This document shows, piece after piece, positions 44,371-54,879 of a DNA stretch of 64,000 bases. The position numbers and the translations under genes are program-made. Numbering within the stretch: position 1 is the stretch's first letter; every line of letters begins with the position of its first letter. Location: positions 34,054,764-34,118,763 of the forward strand of contig NC_053497.1 in assembly GCF_905171775.1 (NCBI RefSeq), written 5' to 3'. A model generated the notes under the pieces. That model saw only the letters and a program-made list of their open reading frames with translations. It searched no databases and was not told the origin of the DNA. The stretch is from Rana temporaria. Taxonomy: Eukaryota; Chordata; Amphibia; Anura; Ranidae.

Positions 44371-44419
44371 GGCTCCCTGAAGAAGACCGCTACTACGAAG
44401 GTCGAAACGCGTAGGGGCT
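44371..44419 (+). ncRNA. Hammerhead-ribozyme-like motif
   Basis: The parts occur in type I order: stem I strand GGCTCC (44371-44376), core CTGAAGA (44377-44383, matching CUGANGA), stem II GACC (44385-44388) with GGTC (44400-44403), then GAAA (44404-44407), a minimal self-complementary stem III ACGCGT (44407-44412), cleavage-type A at 44413, and the stem I partner GGGGCT (44414-44419), giving six pairs with two wobbles. One extra A (44384) sits between core and stem II, a departure from the consensus. Short-stem-III hammerheads, active as dimers, are known in amphibian satellites and Penelope-like retroelements. Activity here is not shown. Confidence 0.3.
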
Positions 44420-44536
44420 TTTTCGCACATAGTGCTTATATGCATATAGTACTGTTCAAATATGAATTATCATTGTTACCATGTTGTGATGTATTTCTTT
44501 GCCTTTCTGTTTATGGATTGATTTTATCAAAGCTCA

Positions 44537-44772
44537 TATCCTGAGTTCCCTTTTTTGTCTAGGGGCTCTTTTTTGATACCCTATCAATAAATTTATACTT
44601 TTTTACCTACTTGTACATTATTTATACCGTGCTGCAACACAAAGCCCCTAGGGGTAAATTTCCTTTTCTTCAAGTATTATCAGAAGTGTGCAGCATCCTT
44701 TATCCATGGGTTGTAATACCTTTTCTTTGCTATATTTAAAATTTTATCCATCTATGGCCAACTGTACTGTAA
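44537..44772. other. Flank of inverted-repeat element
   Basis: Unassigned AT-rich sequence with tatcaataaatttatactt near 44582. No gene. Confidence 0.45.
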
Positions 44773-45140
44773 GGCCCCTTTCACACCTGCGGACCGTATG
44801 TCCGCTTTTTCATCCATCCGTGTACGGATGAAAAAGGGACATACATTGGTCCCTATGAGATCGCGGGTGTCAGCGGATGAACATCCGCTGACACCCGATC
44901 TCGCCCGCTTCCGCAATGCTCCGATTCTGCAGACGGAGGAAAACCCTATTTTTCCTTCCGTCTGCGGATCGGGTGAACACGGACATACGGTCCGTGTTCA
45001 TCCAATCCCCCCATAGGGGAGAGCGGAGAAAAGACCGCCCTGTCATCCGCCGCCTCATCGGGGATCAGCGGAGCGATCCCCGCTGAGCAAGCAGAGGTTC
45101 GCGGGGCGGATCATTACCGATCCTTCGTGTGAAAGGGCCC
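44773..45140. mobile_element. Family D MITE, TAA TSD
   Basis: Ends GGCCCCTTTCACACCTGCGG and CCTTCGTGTGAAAGGGCCC, flanked by TAA at 44770-44772 and 45141-45143. The interior has paired inversions (gcggatgaacatccgctgac; gacggaggaaaa...ttttccttccgtc). Confidence 0.85.
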
Positions 45141-46265
45141 TAAAGCCGGCCATACACGGTTCGAATTTTAAAATAATTTTATTTTGAAAATCGTATCAAA
45201 TAATTTTTGTACGAATTTCGCACCATTAGTGGGCTGCAGCAACAGCCGATTTTCGTGCAGCAATCAAATTTGAGGAATCCAATATGTTGGAAATTTTTTG
45301 AAAAACAAACGATTTTCTGATCAATGATGGGAGAATCGTGCGAGAAATGTAATAGAAAAAAAATGCGCATGTGCAAGAAAATAATATTTCCGGAGAGATA
45401 AGCAATTTTTATCGGGACTGCGACATTATGGCGGTCACATCGGACACTTTTGACACCATTTTGGGACCATTGTCATTTTTACAGCGAACAGTGCTATAAA
45501 AATGCACTGGTACTGTAAAAATTACATCGGAGGTAAAGGGGTTAACCACTAGGTGGCGCTGCAGGAGTTAAAGTGGAGGTTCCCCTAAAAAATGTTTCTA
45601 ACAATACATTCGGAAGACTGGTTACACTGCGGTTAGGCTGTTTTTTTGGGGGTTTTTTTGTACATACCTCGATATCGCCGTTTCATCCCTCGGCTTCCGG
45701 GTATGATTCTTGCTGGACCTAGTTGATTGACGTTCCTCCGACTGACGCATACTGCGCGTCACAACTTTCCGACAGAAGCCGAACGTCATTGCGCAGGCGC
45801 CGTATAGAGTCGGCTCTATACGGCGCCTGCGCAGCGACGTTCGGCTTCTTTCGGAAAGTCGTGACGTCAAGTATGCGTCGGTCGGAGGAACGTCAATCGA
45901 CTAGGATGCCCAGACCCGAAAGAATCATACCCGGAAGCCGAGGAATGAAACGGCGAGATCGAGGTATGTACAAAAAAAAAGAAACAGCCTAACCGCAGTG
46001 TAACCAGTCTTCCGAATGTATTGTTAGAATTTTTTTTTAGGGGGAACCTCCACTTTAAGTGTTCCCTAGGAAGTGAGTCTTACAGTTAGGGGGCGTGGCT
46101 ACACGTGACACTGTCACTGATGACCGTTTCCTATCACAGGGAACGGTCATCAGTGACAGTGTCACTAGGCAAAATAGGGGAGTGCCTTGTTTACAAAGGC
46201 ATTCCCTTGTTCTGCTCTTGCCGACCACAATCGACCATAGTCGTGCGGCGGTCGGCAAGCGGTTA
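45141..46265 (-). repeat. TTAA element remnant, split by a fold-back
   Basis: From about 45405 the sequence is the inverse of the 30292-type TTAA element (gactgcgacattatggcgg; gaccattgtcatttttacag), resumes after the fold-back at 46059, and ends CGGTCGGCAAGCGGTTAA at 46265. A 23-bp hairpin lies at 46106-46128/46142-46164. 45141-45404 is an unassigned TIR fragment (agccggccatacacggttcg). Confidence 0.6.
45568..46058. mobile_element. TTAA-bounded fold-back element
   Basis: Bounded by TTAA at 45568-45571 and 46055-46058. Inverted arms of about 240 bp (ends AGTGGAGGTTCCCCTAAAAA and inverse) meet at tatagagtcggctctata near 45812, flanked by GCGCAGGCGCCG / CGGCGCCTGCGC. The centre matches the fold-back at 3647, so the two are one family. 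The target was inside an older TTAA element. Confidence 0.85.
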
Positions 46266-46417
46266 AGCACTGCATAAATTGATGGCGCTATATAAGTACC
46301 TGTAATAATATATAAATAGAGAAAGGGTTATCACCGCTCCAGGCAGGTCAAACAAAGGTAAAAGCCTCTCCTCCAGATTAGAAGCCCCAGGTACTGGCAA
46401 TGCATGTAACAATGCAA

Positions 46418-47065
46418 ATGGGAAGAAATTCTGGACACCCGCACTCCAAAAAAAGTTTTTGCCTTTATTTAAAAATGGATTAAAAAATACATGCCACGGC
46501 AGATCAGAAGGTCTGACGCGTTTCACACTAACAAACAGTGCTTAGTCATAGTCTTATGCCTTGTACACACAATCAGATTTTCCGTTGGGATAAACGGAAA
46601 AGATTTTTCTGATAGAATTCCGTTCAAGCTGTCTTGCATACACACTGTCACACGAAATTGAACACGGCAGGAACACGGTGACGTACAACACTACGACGAG
46701 CCGAGAAAAATTAAGTTCGATGCTTCCGAGCATCTGGCGACTTGATTCTGAGCATGCGTGTTTTTTTCTCAGTCGGAGTTTCATACAGACAAACGGAATT
46801 TCCAATAGAATTTTTTTTCGTCGGAAAAAAAGGGAACATGTTCTCTTTCTAAGTCCGTCGGAATTTCCGAAGGAAAAACTCAGATGGAGCACACACACGG
46901 TCGGAACAAGGTATTAGTCTTAGTCTATGACTAAGCACTGTTTTTTAGTGTGAAACGCGTCAGCTCTTCTGTCCATTCTGATCTGCTGTGGCATGTATTT
47001 TTTAATCAATTTTTTAAATAAAGGCAAAAACTTTTTTTGGAGTGCGGCTGTCCAGAATTTCTTGC
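46418..47065. mobile_element. Inverted-repeat element with nested family C
   Basis: The left arm (46418-46556, …gcactccaaaaaaagttttt, ctgacgcgtttcacact) and right arm (46914-47065) are inverted copies of about 140-150 bp. Between them a family C element has inserted with a TTA duplication. The arms carry GTGAAACGCGTC, resembling the 42596 element's CGAAACGCGT but without a CTGANGA core. Confidence 0.75.
46557..46913. mobile_element. Family C MITE, TTA TSD
   Basis: Starts TGCCTTGTACACACAATCAG; the right end (ggtcggaacaaggta) is slightly altered. TTA at 46554-46556 and 46914-46916. The interior contains catctggcgacttgattctg, typical of the family. Confidence 0.75.
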
Positions 47066-47199
47066 CGTTTGCATAATAATATATAAAGTAGGTGTTATCC
47101 CAATGTTTCTGTAAAAGTGGAAATACACATTACAGTCTCTATTTCTGGTTCAGATCTGCACTGCTATCAGATCCTGAGGAAGACAAGTGACCACACACA
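47066..47199. other. Unassigned spacer
   Basis: Includes tcctgaggaagacaagtg near 47171, reminiscent of the ctgaagaag motif of the 42596 element. No gene. Confidence 0.4.
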
Positions 47200-47916
47200 G
47201 GGCCAGATTCACAGAGAAAAGCGTTACGCTGCGGCGGCGTAACGTATCCCATTTACGTTACACCGCCGCAAGTTTACAGCGTAAGTGCCTGATTCACAAA
47301 GCACTTACCTGGAAACTGACGTAGCGTAAATCCGCTCGGCGCAAGCCCGCCTAATTCAAATGGGGCGGGCACCATTTAAATTAGGCGCATTCCCATGCCG
47401 AACGTACTGTGCATGCTCCGTCCGTCAAATTATCCGACGTGCATTGCGCTAAATGACGTCGCAAGGACGTCATTGGTTTCGACGTTAACGTAAATGGCGT
47501 CCAGCGCCATTCACGGACGACTTACGCAAACGACGTGAATTTTCAAATTTCGCCGCGGGAACGACGGCCATACTTAACATTGGCTAGTCCACCTAGAGGG
47601 CATCCTTAGTTTTACGCGGCATATCTCGACGGAAACGAGGTAAAGTTAGAGCGACGGGTAAAGCGTACGTTCGTGAATCGGCGTAACTAGTCATTTGTAT
47701 ATTCTATGCCAACCGCAATGGAATCGCCACCTAGCGGCCGGCCTAGAATTGCAGCCTAAGATCCGACGGTGTAAGTCAATTACACCTGTCGGATCTTAGG
47801 GCTATCTATGCGTAACTGATTCTCTGAATCAGCCGCATAGATACGACATGCGTATCTCAGAGATACAACGGCGTATCAGGAGATACGCCGTCGTATCTCT
47901 TTTGTGAATCTGGCCC
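47200..47916. mobile_element. Family A element, ACA TSD
   Basis: Ends GGGCCAGATTCACAG and TGTGAATCTGGCCC, flanked by ACA at 47197-47199 and 47917-47919. CpG-dense, with ACTGTGCATGCTCCG at the centre. Confidence 0.85.
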
Positions 47917-48538
47917 ACAATTCCTAAATGACTTTTTTACTTTTTTATTTATTTATATTTCCATATGTGTATGACTGCTATAGTCACAGTGATGTCATAG
48001 CTAGTGTTTTATTGCACTAGAGTTTATTTTCTTATATATATTTTGCGTTGGATTTTATGGAAGCCAGTTTCAAAGTAGGGTCTGGCAGAACTCCTCTTGA
48101 AAACGATTACTTTTTATGTTAAAGTTGACAGTTTAGGAAAAGTACAAGCTTGTATAATGTATAATAGGGCCCCTGTACGAGGGGATATTATTTCTCTTTG
48201 GAAAGGTGGCTGTGTAGTGAATTGTGGTGGCATTGTGACAGGTCCCATATCTCATGAATAAAACACTCCAGGTTCCATTTTCTCTCTTTGTCTCCCTCCG
48301 GTAACACAAGAATCAGGAAGAGATCGGGTCTCCGCAGGGAGAGAGGCTCTACACACTGGAATCATTGGGTCAGTGTTCCTGTTCTGAGAAACTTTCTCAA
48401 AGTAAGAATAACCAAAAGGTTCACTCCAGTTAACATAAAAAAAACATTCAATCAGGAGACACAGCTTACCCGACTAATGGCGCCAATTGTCATCCTGATA
48501 TGTATCTTCCTCACCTGAATATCCTTCAAGCTGACTTA
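47917..48538. other. Unassigned AT-rich interval
   Basis: Mostly unique-looking. No element ends or domains recognised; the frame at 48288-48518 is short and unsupported. Confidence 0.5.
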
Positions 48539-48617
48539 TGCCGCGTACACACGATCGGAATTTCCTGCGGAATTCCGAAGAAGCTGACTTCCATCAGTCT
48601 TGCATACACACTGTAAA

Positions 48618-49034
48618 GCCGCATACACACGATCAGTCCATCCGATGAGAACGGACCGATGGACCGTTTTCATCGGTTAACCGAAGAAGCTGACTGATGG
48701 TCTGTCGTGCCTACACACCATCAGTTAAAAAAACGACCGTGTCAGAACGCGGTGACGTAAAACACAACGACGTGCTGAAAAAAACGAAGTTCAATGCTTC
48801 CAAGCATGCGTCGACTTGATTCTGAGCATGCGTGGATTTTTAACCGATGGTTGTGCCTACTAACGATCGGTTTTGTCCTATCGGTTAGGAATCCATCGGT
48901 TAAATTTAAAACAAATTGCCTTTTTTTTAACCGATGGTTAAATAACCGATGGCGCCCACACATGATCGGTTTTGACCGGTGAAAATGGTCCATCAGACCA
49001 TTCTCATCGGTTGAACCGATCGTGTGTAAGCAGC
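48618..49034. mobile_element. Nested family C-like MITE
   Basis: Ends GCCGCATACACACGATCAG and GATCGTGTGTAAGCAGC. The interior repeats ATCGGTTAACCGA / TAACCGATGG motifs in both directions. Duplication not clear. Confidence 0.7.
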
Positions 49035-49082
49035 ATCAGACTAAATTCAGACCGTCCAAAACGCGGTGACGTAAAACACATA

Positions 49083-49828
49083 GGCCCGGATTCACAAAGC
49101 CGATGTAGTGCAAATGTGCGCCCGCCGTATCTGTGCGCCGTACCCACAAACTAAGATACGCCTAAAAACAGGCTTAATCTGGCCGACGTAACTTGCCTAC
49201 GCCGGCGTAGGGTGGGCGCACATTTACGCTGGCCGCATGGTGGCGCTGCCATTGATTAGCCATTCAAATATGCAAATGAGGAAAATGCGGCGATTCACGA
49301 ACCTGCGCGCGCCCGACGCAGGCTACGAGAGGTGCGCGTAAGTTGTACGTCCGGCGTAAATTTAAGCCCCATAAAGGAGGTGTAACTCAGCAGCAGACAT
49401 GTAAAGGTCTGCATCAGGGAACACAAGCCGGCGTATTTTACGTTGGACGTGTGTCTGGATGGGCGTAGATTACGTTCATGGCGTAGGCAGTGATCCGGCG
49501 TATCTTAGGTAGTTGTTCCGACGTGGTTATGAGCATGTGCACGGGGAGGAGTCCACGACACGATGCATGCGCAGTTCGTTAAACGTACTTGTCTGGCTCT
49601 CAAACCATCATTTGCATGGGGTCACGCCTCATTTGCATGGCTTTGCATGGGGCAAGCCCACTTCCACCTACGCCGGCCACGCCTTGGAAATCTACGCCAC
49701 GCCAACGCAGCTTTGGGAGCACTGGCTTCCTGAATTCCATGCTTGCCTCTCTGCGCTGCGTCGGCGTAGCGTACATTGGTTTGCGCTACGGCGATGTTAT
49801 GTGCGCCCGTTCTCTGTGAATCCGGGCC
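49083..49828. mobile_element. Nested family A element
   Basis: Ends GGCCCGGATTCACAAAG and TGTGAATCCGGGCC. Contains GATGCATGCGCAGTTCG near the centre. Inserted in the family C element at its conserved aaaacaca|atgacgagcc stretch. Confidence 0.8.
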
Positions 49829-50102
49829 AATGACGAGCCGAGAATTTTTTTTTTATTTCAATGCTTCTGAGCATGCGTCGATTTGATCCTGAGCATGCAT
49901 GGTTTTTTTTCTCTGTTGGAGTTGCACACAGACGATAGGAATTTACTATCGTTTTTTGTTCCATCGGAAAGAAATAAAACATGTTCTATTTCTAAACACT
50001 GATGGAAAAAAGTCTGATGGGGCCCACACACGATCGGAATTTCCGATGAAAAAAGTCCATCTGACTTTTATCATCGGAAATTCCGATCGTGTGTACGCGG
50101 CA

Positions 50103-50446
50103 TTACAGTAGTTGCTTAATAGATTTAACCACTTAACCACCAGCCGCCGTCTACAAACGGCGGCAAGGTGGTTGCTTAACTGGGGGTCGCCGTTCTGAAA
50201 CGGCGCCCACCAGAAGCAGTAATGCGCGCCGCCTCGGGCGCGCACACAGAAAATTCTGTGCGCGCCGGGTCTATGAGACCCGGCGCTACACAGATCACGG
50301 TAATTGACCGGCAACGGCGGTCTTTTACCATGTGATCGCGCCGTCCAATGACGGCGCGATCACAGGTAAACAAACCGGCGTCATTTGATGACGCCGGTTC
50401 CTCCCTCCTCCCTCCTCTCGCTGTACCGATCGGTAATGTGCGCCTT
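50103..50446 (+). repeat. TTAA-element left end
   Basis: TTAACCACTTAACCACCAGC starts at 50125, a 51951/30292-type left end. GC-rich hairpins follow (GATCGCGCCGTccaatGACGGCGCGATC, arms at 50324-50334 and 50340-50350). It then enters the minisatellite. Confidence 0.65.
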
Positions 50447-51925
50447 CCCTGTGCAATACTCTGCATTAACCCCTGCAATACTCTGCCTTCCCTGTGCAAT
50501 ACTCTGCATTAACCCCTGCAATACTCTGCCTTCCCTGTGCAATACTCTGCATTAACCCCTGCAATACTCTGCCTTCCCTGTGCAATACTCTGCATTAACC
50601 CCTGCAATACTCTGCCTTCCCTGTGCAATACTCTGCATTAACCCCTGCAATACTCTGCCTTCCCTGCGCAATACTCTGCAATGCTCTGCCTTCCCTGCGC
50701 AATTACTCTGCAAAACACCCGCGCAATACTCTGCAAAACACCCGCGCAATACTCTGCAAAACACCCGCGCAATACTCTGCAAAACACCCGCGCAATACTC
50801 TGCAAAACACCCGCGCAATACTCTGCAAAACACCCGCGCAATACTCTGCAATACCCCCGCGCAATACTCTGCAATACCCCCGCGCAATACTCTGCAATAC
50901 CCCCACGCAATACTCTGCAATACCCCCGCGCAATACTCTGCAATACCCCCGCGCAATACTCTGCAATACCTCCGCGCAATACTCTGCAATACCCCCGCGC
51001 AATACTCTGCAGTACCCCCTGCCAGTACTCTGCAGTACCCCCTGCCAGTACTCTGCAGTACCCCTTGAGCAATACTCTGCAGTACCCCCGCACAATACTC
51101 TGCAATACCCCCGCGCAATACTCTGCAATACCCCACGCACAATACTCTGCAATACCCCACGCACAATACTCTGCAATACCCCCCACACAATACTCTGCAA
51201 TACCCCCCACACAATACTCTGCAATACCCCCGCACCATACTCTGCAATACCCCCCACACAATACTCTGCAATACCCCCCACACAATACTCTGCAATACCC
51301 CCCACACAATACTCTGCAATACCCCCCACACAATACTCTGCAATACCCCCCACACAATACTCTGCAATACCCCCCGCACCAATACTCTGCAATACCCCCG
51401 CACCAATACTCTGCAATACCCTCCACACAATACTCTGCAATACCCCCCACACAATACTCTGCAATACCCCCCACACAATACTCTGCAATACCCCCCACAC
51501 AATACTCTGCAATACCCCCCACACAATACTCTGCAATACCCCCCACACAATACTCTGCAATACCCCCCACACAATACTCTGCAATACCCCCCACACAATA
51601 CTCTGCAATACCCCCCACACAATACTCTGCAATACCCCCCACACAATACTCTGCAATACCCCCCACACAATACTCTGCAATAACCCCCGCACCAATACTC
51701 TGCAATACCCCCGCACCAATACTCTGCAATAACCCCCGCACCAATACTCTGCAATACCCCCGCACCAATACTCTGCAATACCCCCGCACCATACTCTGCA
51801 ATACCCCCGCACCATACTCTGCAATACCCCCGCACCATACTCTGCAATACCCCCACACCATACTCTGCAATACCCCCACACCAATACTTTGCAATACCCC
51901 GGCCAATACTTTGCAATACCCAGAA
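50447..51925. repeat. 24-bp minisatellite with 43-bp start
   Basis: The left part repeats a 43-bp unit (CAATACTCTGCATTAACCCC + tgcaatactctgccttccctgtg). The bulk is a 24-25-bp unit CACACAATACTCTGCAATAC + CCCC, with variants (gcgcaa, gcaccaa, aaaacacc). About 60 units. Frames are open on both strands for 1.4 kb because the unit length and variants cycle frames. No gene. Confidence 0.95.
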
Positions 51926-51950
51926 AATACTCTGGGGAAAAAAATGTGTT

Positions 51951-53791
51951 TTAACCACTTCCCGCCCACGTCATATGAGCTCCTTTACTTTGTGCAGGGA
52001 TATCTAAATGATGCCTGCAGCTACAGGCATCATTCAGATATCATTTTTTTCAGCCGGCGATTCTCTACACCATAAGAACAATCATGGCGGCTGTTCCGCC
52101 TCTTGATCGTTCTTACGGGAGGCAAAAAGGGACGTCCCCACTCCCTTCGCCCTCCGGTGCTTCTTCTGACTCACCGCTGCGATCGAAGCCAGGATCGTTT
52201 TTTTTCTTGTTTTTTTTCAGGCTTCCCAGCCTAGAGGTGAGATGTGGGGTCTTATTGACCCCATATCTCACTGTAAAGAGGACCTGTCATGCTATATTCC
52301 TATTACAAGGGATGTTTCCATTCCTTGTAATTGGAATAAAAGTGATCAAAACATTTATTTTTGGGGAAAAACGTGTCAAACTAAAATAAATTAAGTAAAA
52401 TGAACAATAAAAATAAAAAAAAATATTTAAAGCGCCCCTGTTCCCGCGTGCTCGTATACAGAAGCGAATGTGTACGTAAGTCCCGCCCACATATGAAAAC
52501 GGTGTTCAAACCACACATGTGGGGTATCGCTGCGAACGTTAGAGCGAGAGCAATCATTTTGGCCCCAGACCTCCTCTGTAACTAAAAACATGTAACCAGT
52601 AAAAACATTTAAAACGTCACCTATGGGGATTTTTAAGTAGCGAAGTTTGGCGCCATTCCACAAGCGTGTGCAATATTGAAGGGTGACATGTTGGGTATCT
52701 ATTTACTCGGCGTAACTTCGTCTTTCATATTATGCAAAAACATTGGGCTAACTTTAATGTTTTTTTTTTTAAAAAGCACAAAACTGTTTTATTTCCCAAA
52801 CAAATGCGTTCGAAAAATGGCTGTGCAAATACCATGCGCGATAAAAAGTTGCAACGACCGCCATTGTATTCTCTAGGGTCTTTGCTAAAAAAGCATATAT
52901 AATGTTTTGGGGTTTTATGTAATTTTCTAGCAAATAAATGATGATTTTTACATGTAGGAGAGGAATGTCAGAATTGGTCTGGGTGTTCCAGAACGCCTGA
53001 TGGTGCTCCCTGCATGTCGGGCCTCTGTATGTGGCCACGCTGTGTAAAAGTCTCACACATGTGGTATCGCCATACTCGGGAGGAATAGCAGAATGTGTTT
53101 TAGGGTGTAATTTGTGGTATGCATATGCTGTGTGTGAGAAATAACCTGCTAATATGAAACTTTTGTGGGAAAAAAAGAAAAAAAAAAAAAACCTTGATTT
53201 TGCAAAGAATTGTGTGAAAAAATGACAACTTCAAAAAACTCACCATGCCTCTTTCTAAATACCTTGGAATGTCTTCTTTCCAAAAAGGGGTCATTTAGGG
53301 GGTATTTGTACTTTTCTGGCATGTTAGGGTCTCAAGAAATGAGAGAGGCTGTCAGTACTTCAGATGTGATCAAATTGATCAATTTTCAGTAATTGGTACC
53401 ATAGCTTGTAGACCCTATAACTTTCACCCAGACTAAATAATATCCAAATTTTTTTTTTTTTTTACCAAAGATATGTAGCAGTATACATTTTAGGCCAAAT
53501 TTATGAAGAAAAATTCATTTTTTGCAAAATCTTATAATAGAAATGAAGAAAAATTCATTTTTTTACAAAATTTTCGTTCTTTTTTCATTTATAGCGAAAA
53601 AAATAAAAACCGCAGAGGTGATCAAATACCACCAAAAGAAAGCTCTATTTGTGGGAAAAAAAGGACAAAAATTTCATTTGGTTACAGTGTTGTATGACTG
53701 AGTTATTGTCATTCAAAATGTGAGAGCACCGAAAGCTGAAAATTGGTCTGGTTATTAAGTGGGTTTAAGTGCCCAGTTGTCAAGTGGTTAA
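51951..53791 (+). mobile_element. TTAA element, 1.84 kb, longest copy
   Basis: Begins TTAACCACTTCCCGCC at 51951 and ends CAAGTGGTTAA at 53791: 10-bp inverted ends with TTAA. It has a palindromic block near the left end (gatgcctgcagctacaggcatc) and a long AT-rich right half with the ccaccaaaagaaagctctat block. No frame over 110 codons has recognisable domains, so it is non-autonomous or decayed. This copy gives the family's full length. Confidence 0.75.
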
Positions 53792-54114
53792 AAGGGATCC
53801 CGCAAGGCCGGCTTCACACTCTCCGTTTTAGTCGCAGCACAGGTCTTCCCATGGTTTTCATGCAGTTAACCTGCGGTTTCCCATAGACTTTCTATTAGAT
53901 TACGCATTCTTGTTGGGTTTTCTGAAAGAGCATGGATGCAGGACTTTTGGTGCGTTTTAGAAAGTGCACCAAAAACCTGTGTGATCTAATAGAAAGTTAG
54001 AGCCGCCGCCGTGACTTACAAGGCTTCAGAAACAGGTAAGGGGGACCTGTTTTAAAGTTTCCTGTTTAAAAAAAACACCAAATCCCTGCAATAATATATT
54101 AAGCAGCCTGCATA
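53792..54114. other. Unassigned interval
   Basis: Contains a possible TIR-like start (gccggcttcacactctccg) and an inverted pair (tctattagatta... / gtgatctaatagaaag) at about 53890-53998. No gene. Confidence 0.45.
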
Positions 54115-54455
54115 ATGTATTATTGCTGGGATTTGTAGTTCTCTGTAACTGCTGGTATTCTGCATTGCGTTTTATATAATGTATTGCTGGGATTTGTTGT
54201 TCCTCTATAGCTGCTGGTATTCTCCATTGCGATGTAACATGTATTATTGCTGGGATTTGTAGTTCCTCTATAACTGGTCAGTGGTAATCTGCATTGCGCA
54301 ATATAATCATTATACAGCGCAATGGAGAATACCACCAGCTATAGAGGACTACAAATCCCAGCAATAGTACATTATATGCAATGCAATGCAGAATACCAGC
54401 AGTTACAGAGGACTACAAATCCCAGCAATAGTACATTATATAGCGCAATGCAGAA
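54115..54455. repeat. Palindromic array of a 62-bp unit
   Basis: Three units read attgctgggatttgtagttc + ctctataactgctggtattc + tgcattgcg, then the same unit appears twice or more inverted (actacaaatcccagcaatag), with the turn near 54304. Each unit carries a ZNF143/Staf-like core ACTACAAATCCCAG: plus-strand complements at 54126, 54187 and 54250, direct at 54349 and 54412. Each unit also carries TGCATTGCG. Confidence 0.85.
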
Positions 54456-54780
54456 TAACGCCATCTATGCTATCTTTCTCTGTAAAAGATAAATAAGTTA
54501 AACAATCACTTTAAGCATCATGACCATTAAAGCTTAATGGAGCACAGATATGATGTATGGTGTGTGCGTGCGTGTGCGCACGCGCGCCGGGGGGGGGGCT
54601 GCAAAATGCACCTTCGCCTTAGTTGGCAAAAATCCTTGCACCGGCCCTGATGGTACCCCTGCCCAACAGCCAACCTCCTGTATTCAGTAAGCAGCAGGGA
54701 AGCAGCTCGGCACACAACTCAAAACTAGTTAAGGTCAATGAAGCAGCAGTGTTTACGACAGTGATTTCCAGCTTCTAGAG
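54456..54780. other. Unassigned interval
   Basis: A (GT/GC)n-like stretch near 54560-54590 and a G-run near 54590. No gene. Confidence 0.5.
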
Positions 54781-54879
54781 CAGGGGCCTCCAAACTATAG
54801 TTCAGACTTCAGGGGGCCCCGGAGTGTGGCCAGTGGGAGAAGAAAATTTCCTGGTGTCAGTTGGAGGGAAAAAATTGTG

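Larger units (their letters stand above)
42596..44536. mobile_element. Large inverted-repeat element split by a hAT-type element
   Basis: The left arm (42596-42696 plus 43988-44068) and the right arm (44367-44536) are inverted copies of about 170 bp, reading tttgataaaatcaatccata on the left and its complement on the right. About 300 bp lie between them. Each arm ends inward at a CGAAACGCGTAG / CTACGCGTTTCG motif next to ctgaagaagaccgc. The left arm is split by the hAT-type insertion at 42697-43987. No coding capacity. Confidence 0.8.
48539..50102. mobile_element. Family C element with two insertions, TTA TSD
   Basis: Ends TGCCGCGTACACACGATCGG and CCGATCGTGTGTACGCGGCA, flanked by TTA on each side (48536-48538 and 50103-50105). 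A second family C-like element (48618-49034) and a family A element (49083-49828) are inserted. Removing both leaves about 400 bp, the normal length. Confidence 0.85.

Noticed and set aside
46254..47100. ACGCGTTTC motif pair as a second hammerhead
   Set aside because: Stem II (GCACT/AGTGT) and GAAACGCGTC are present, but the CUGANGA core reads differently (ctatgacta), so it is at best a decayed relative.
50552..52075. Frames of 369-468 codons on both strands
   Set aside because: Produced by the 24-bp minisatellite; simultaneous opposite-strand frames with repeating peptides.
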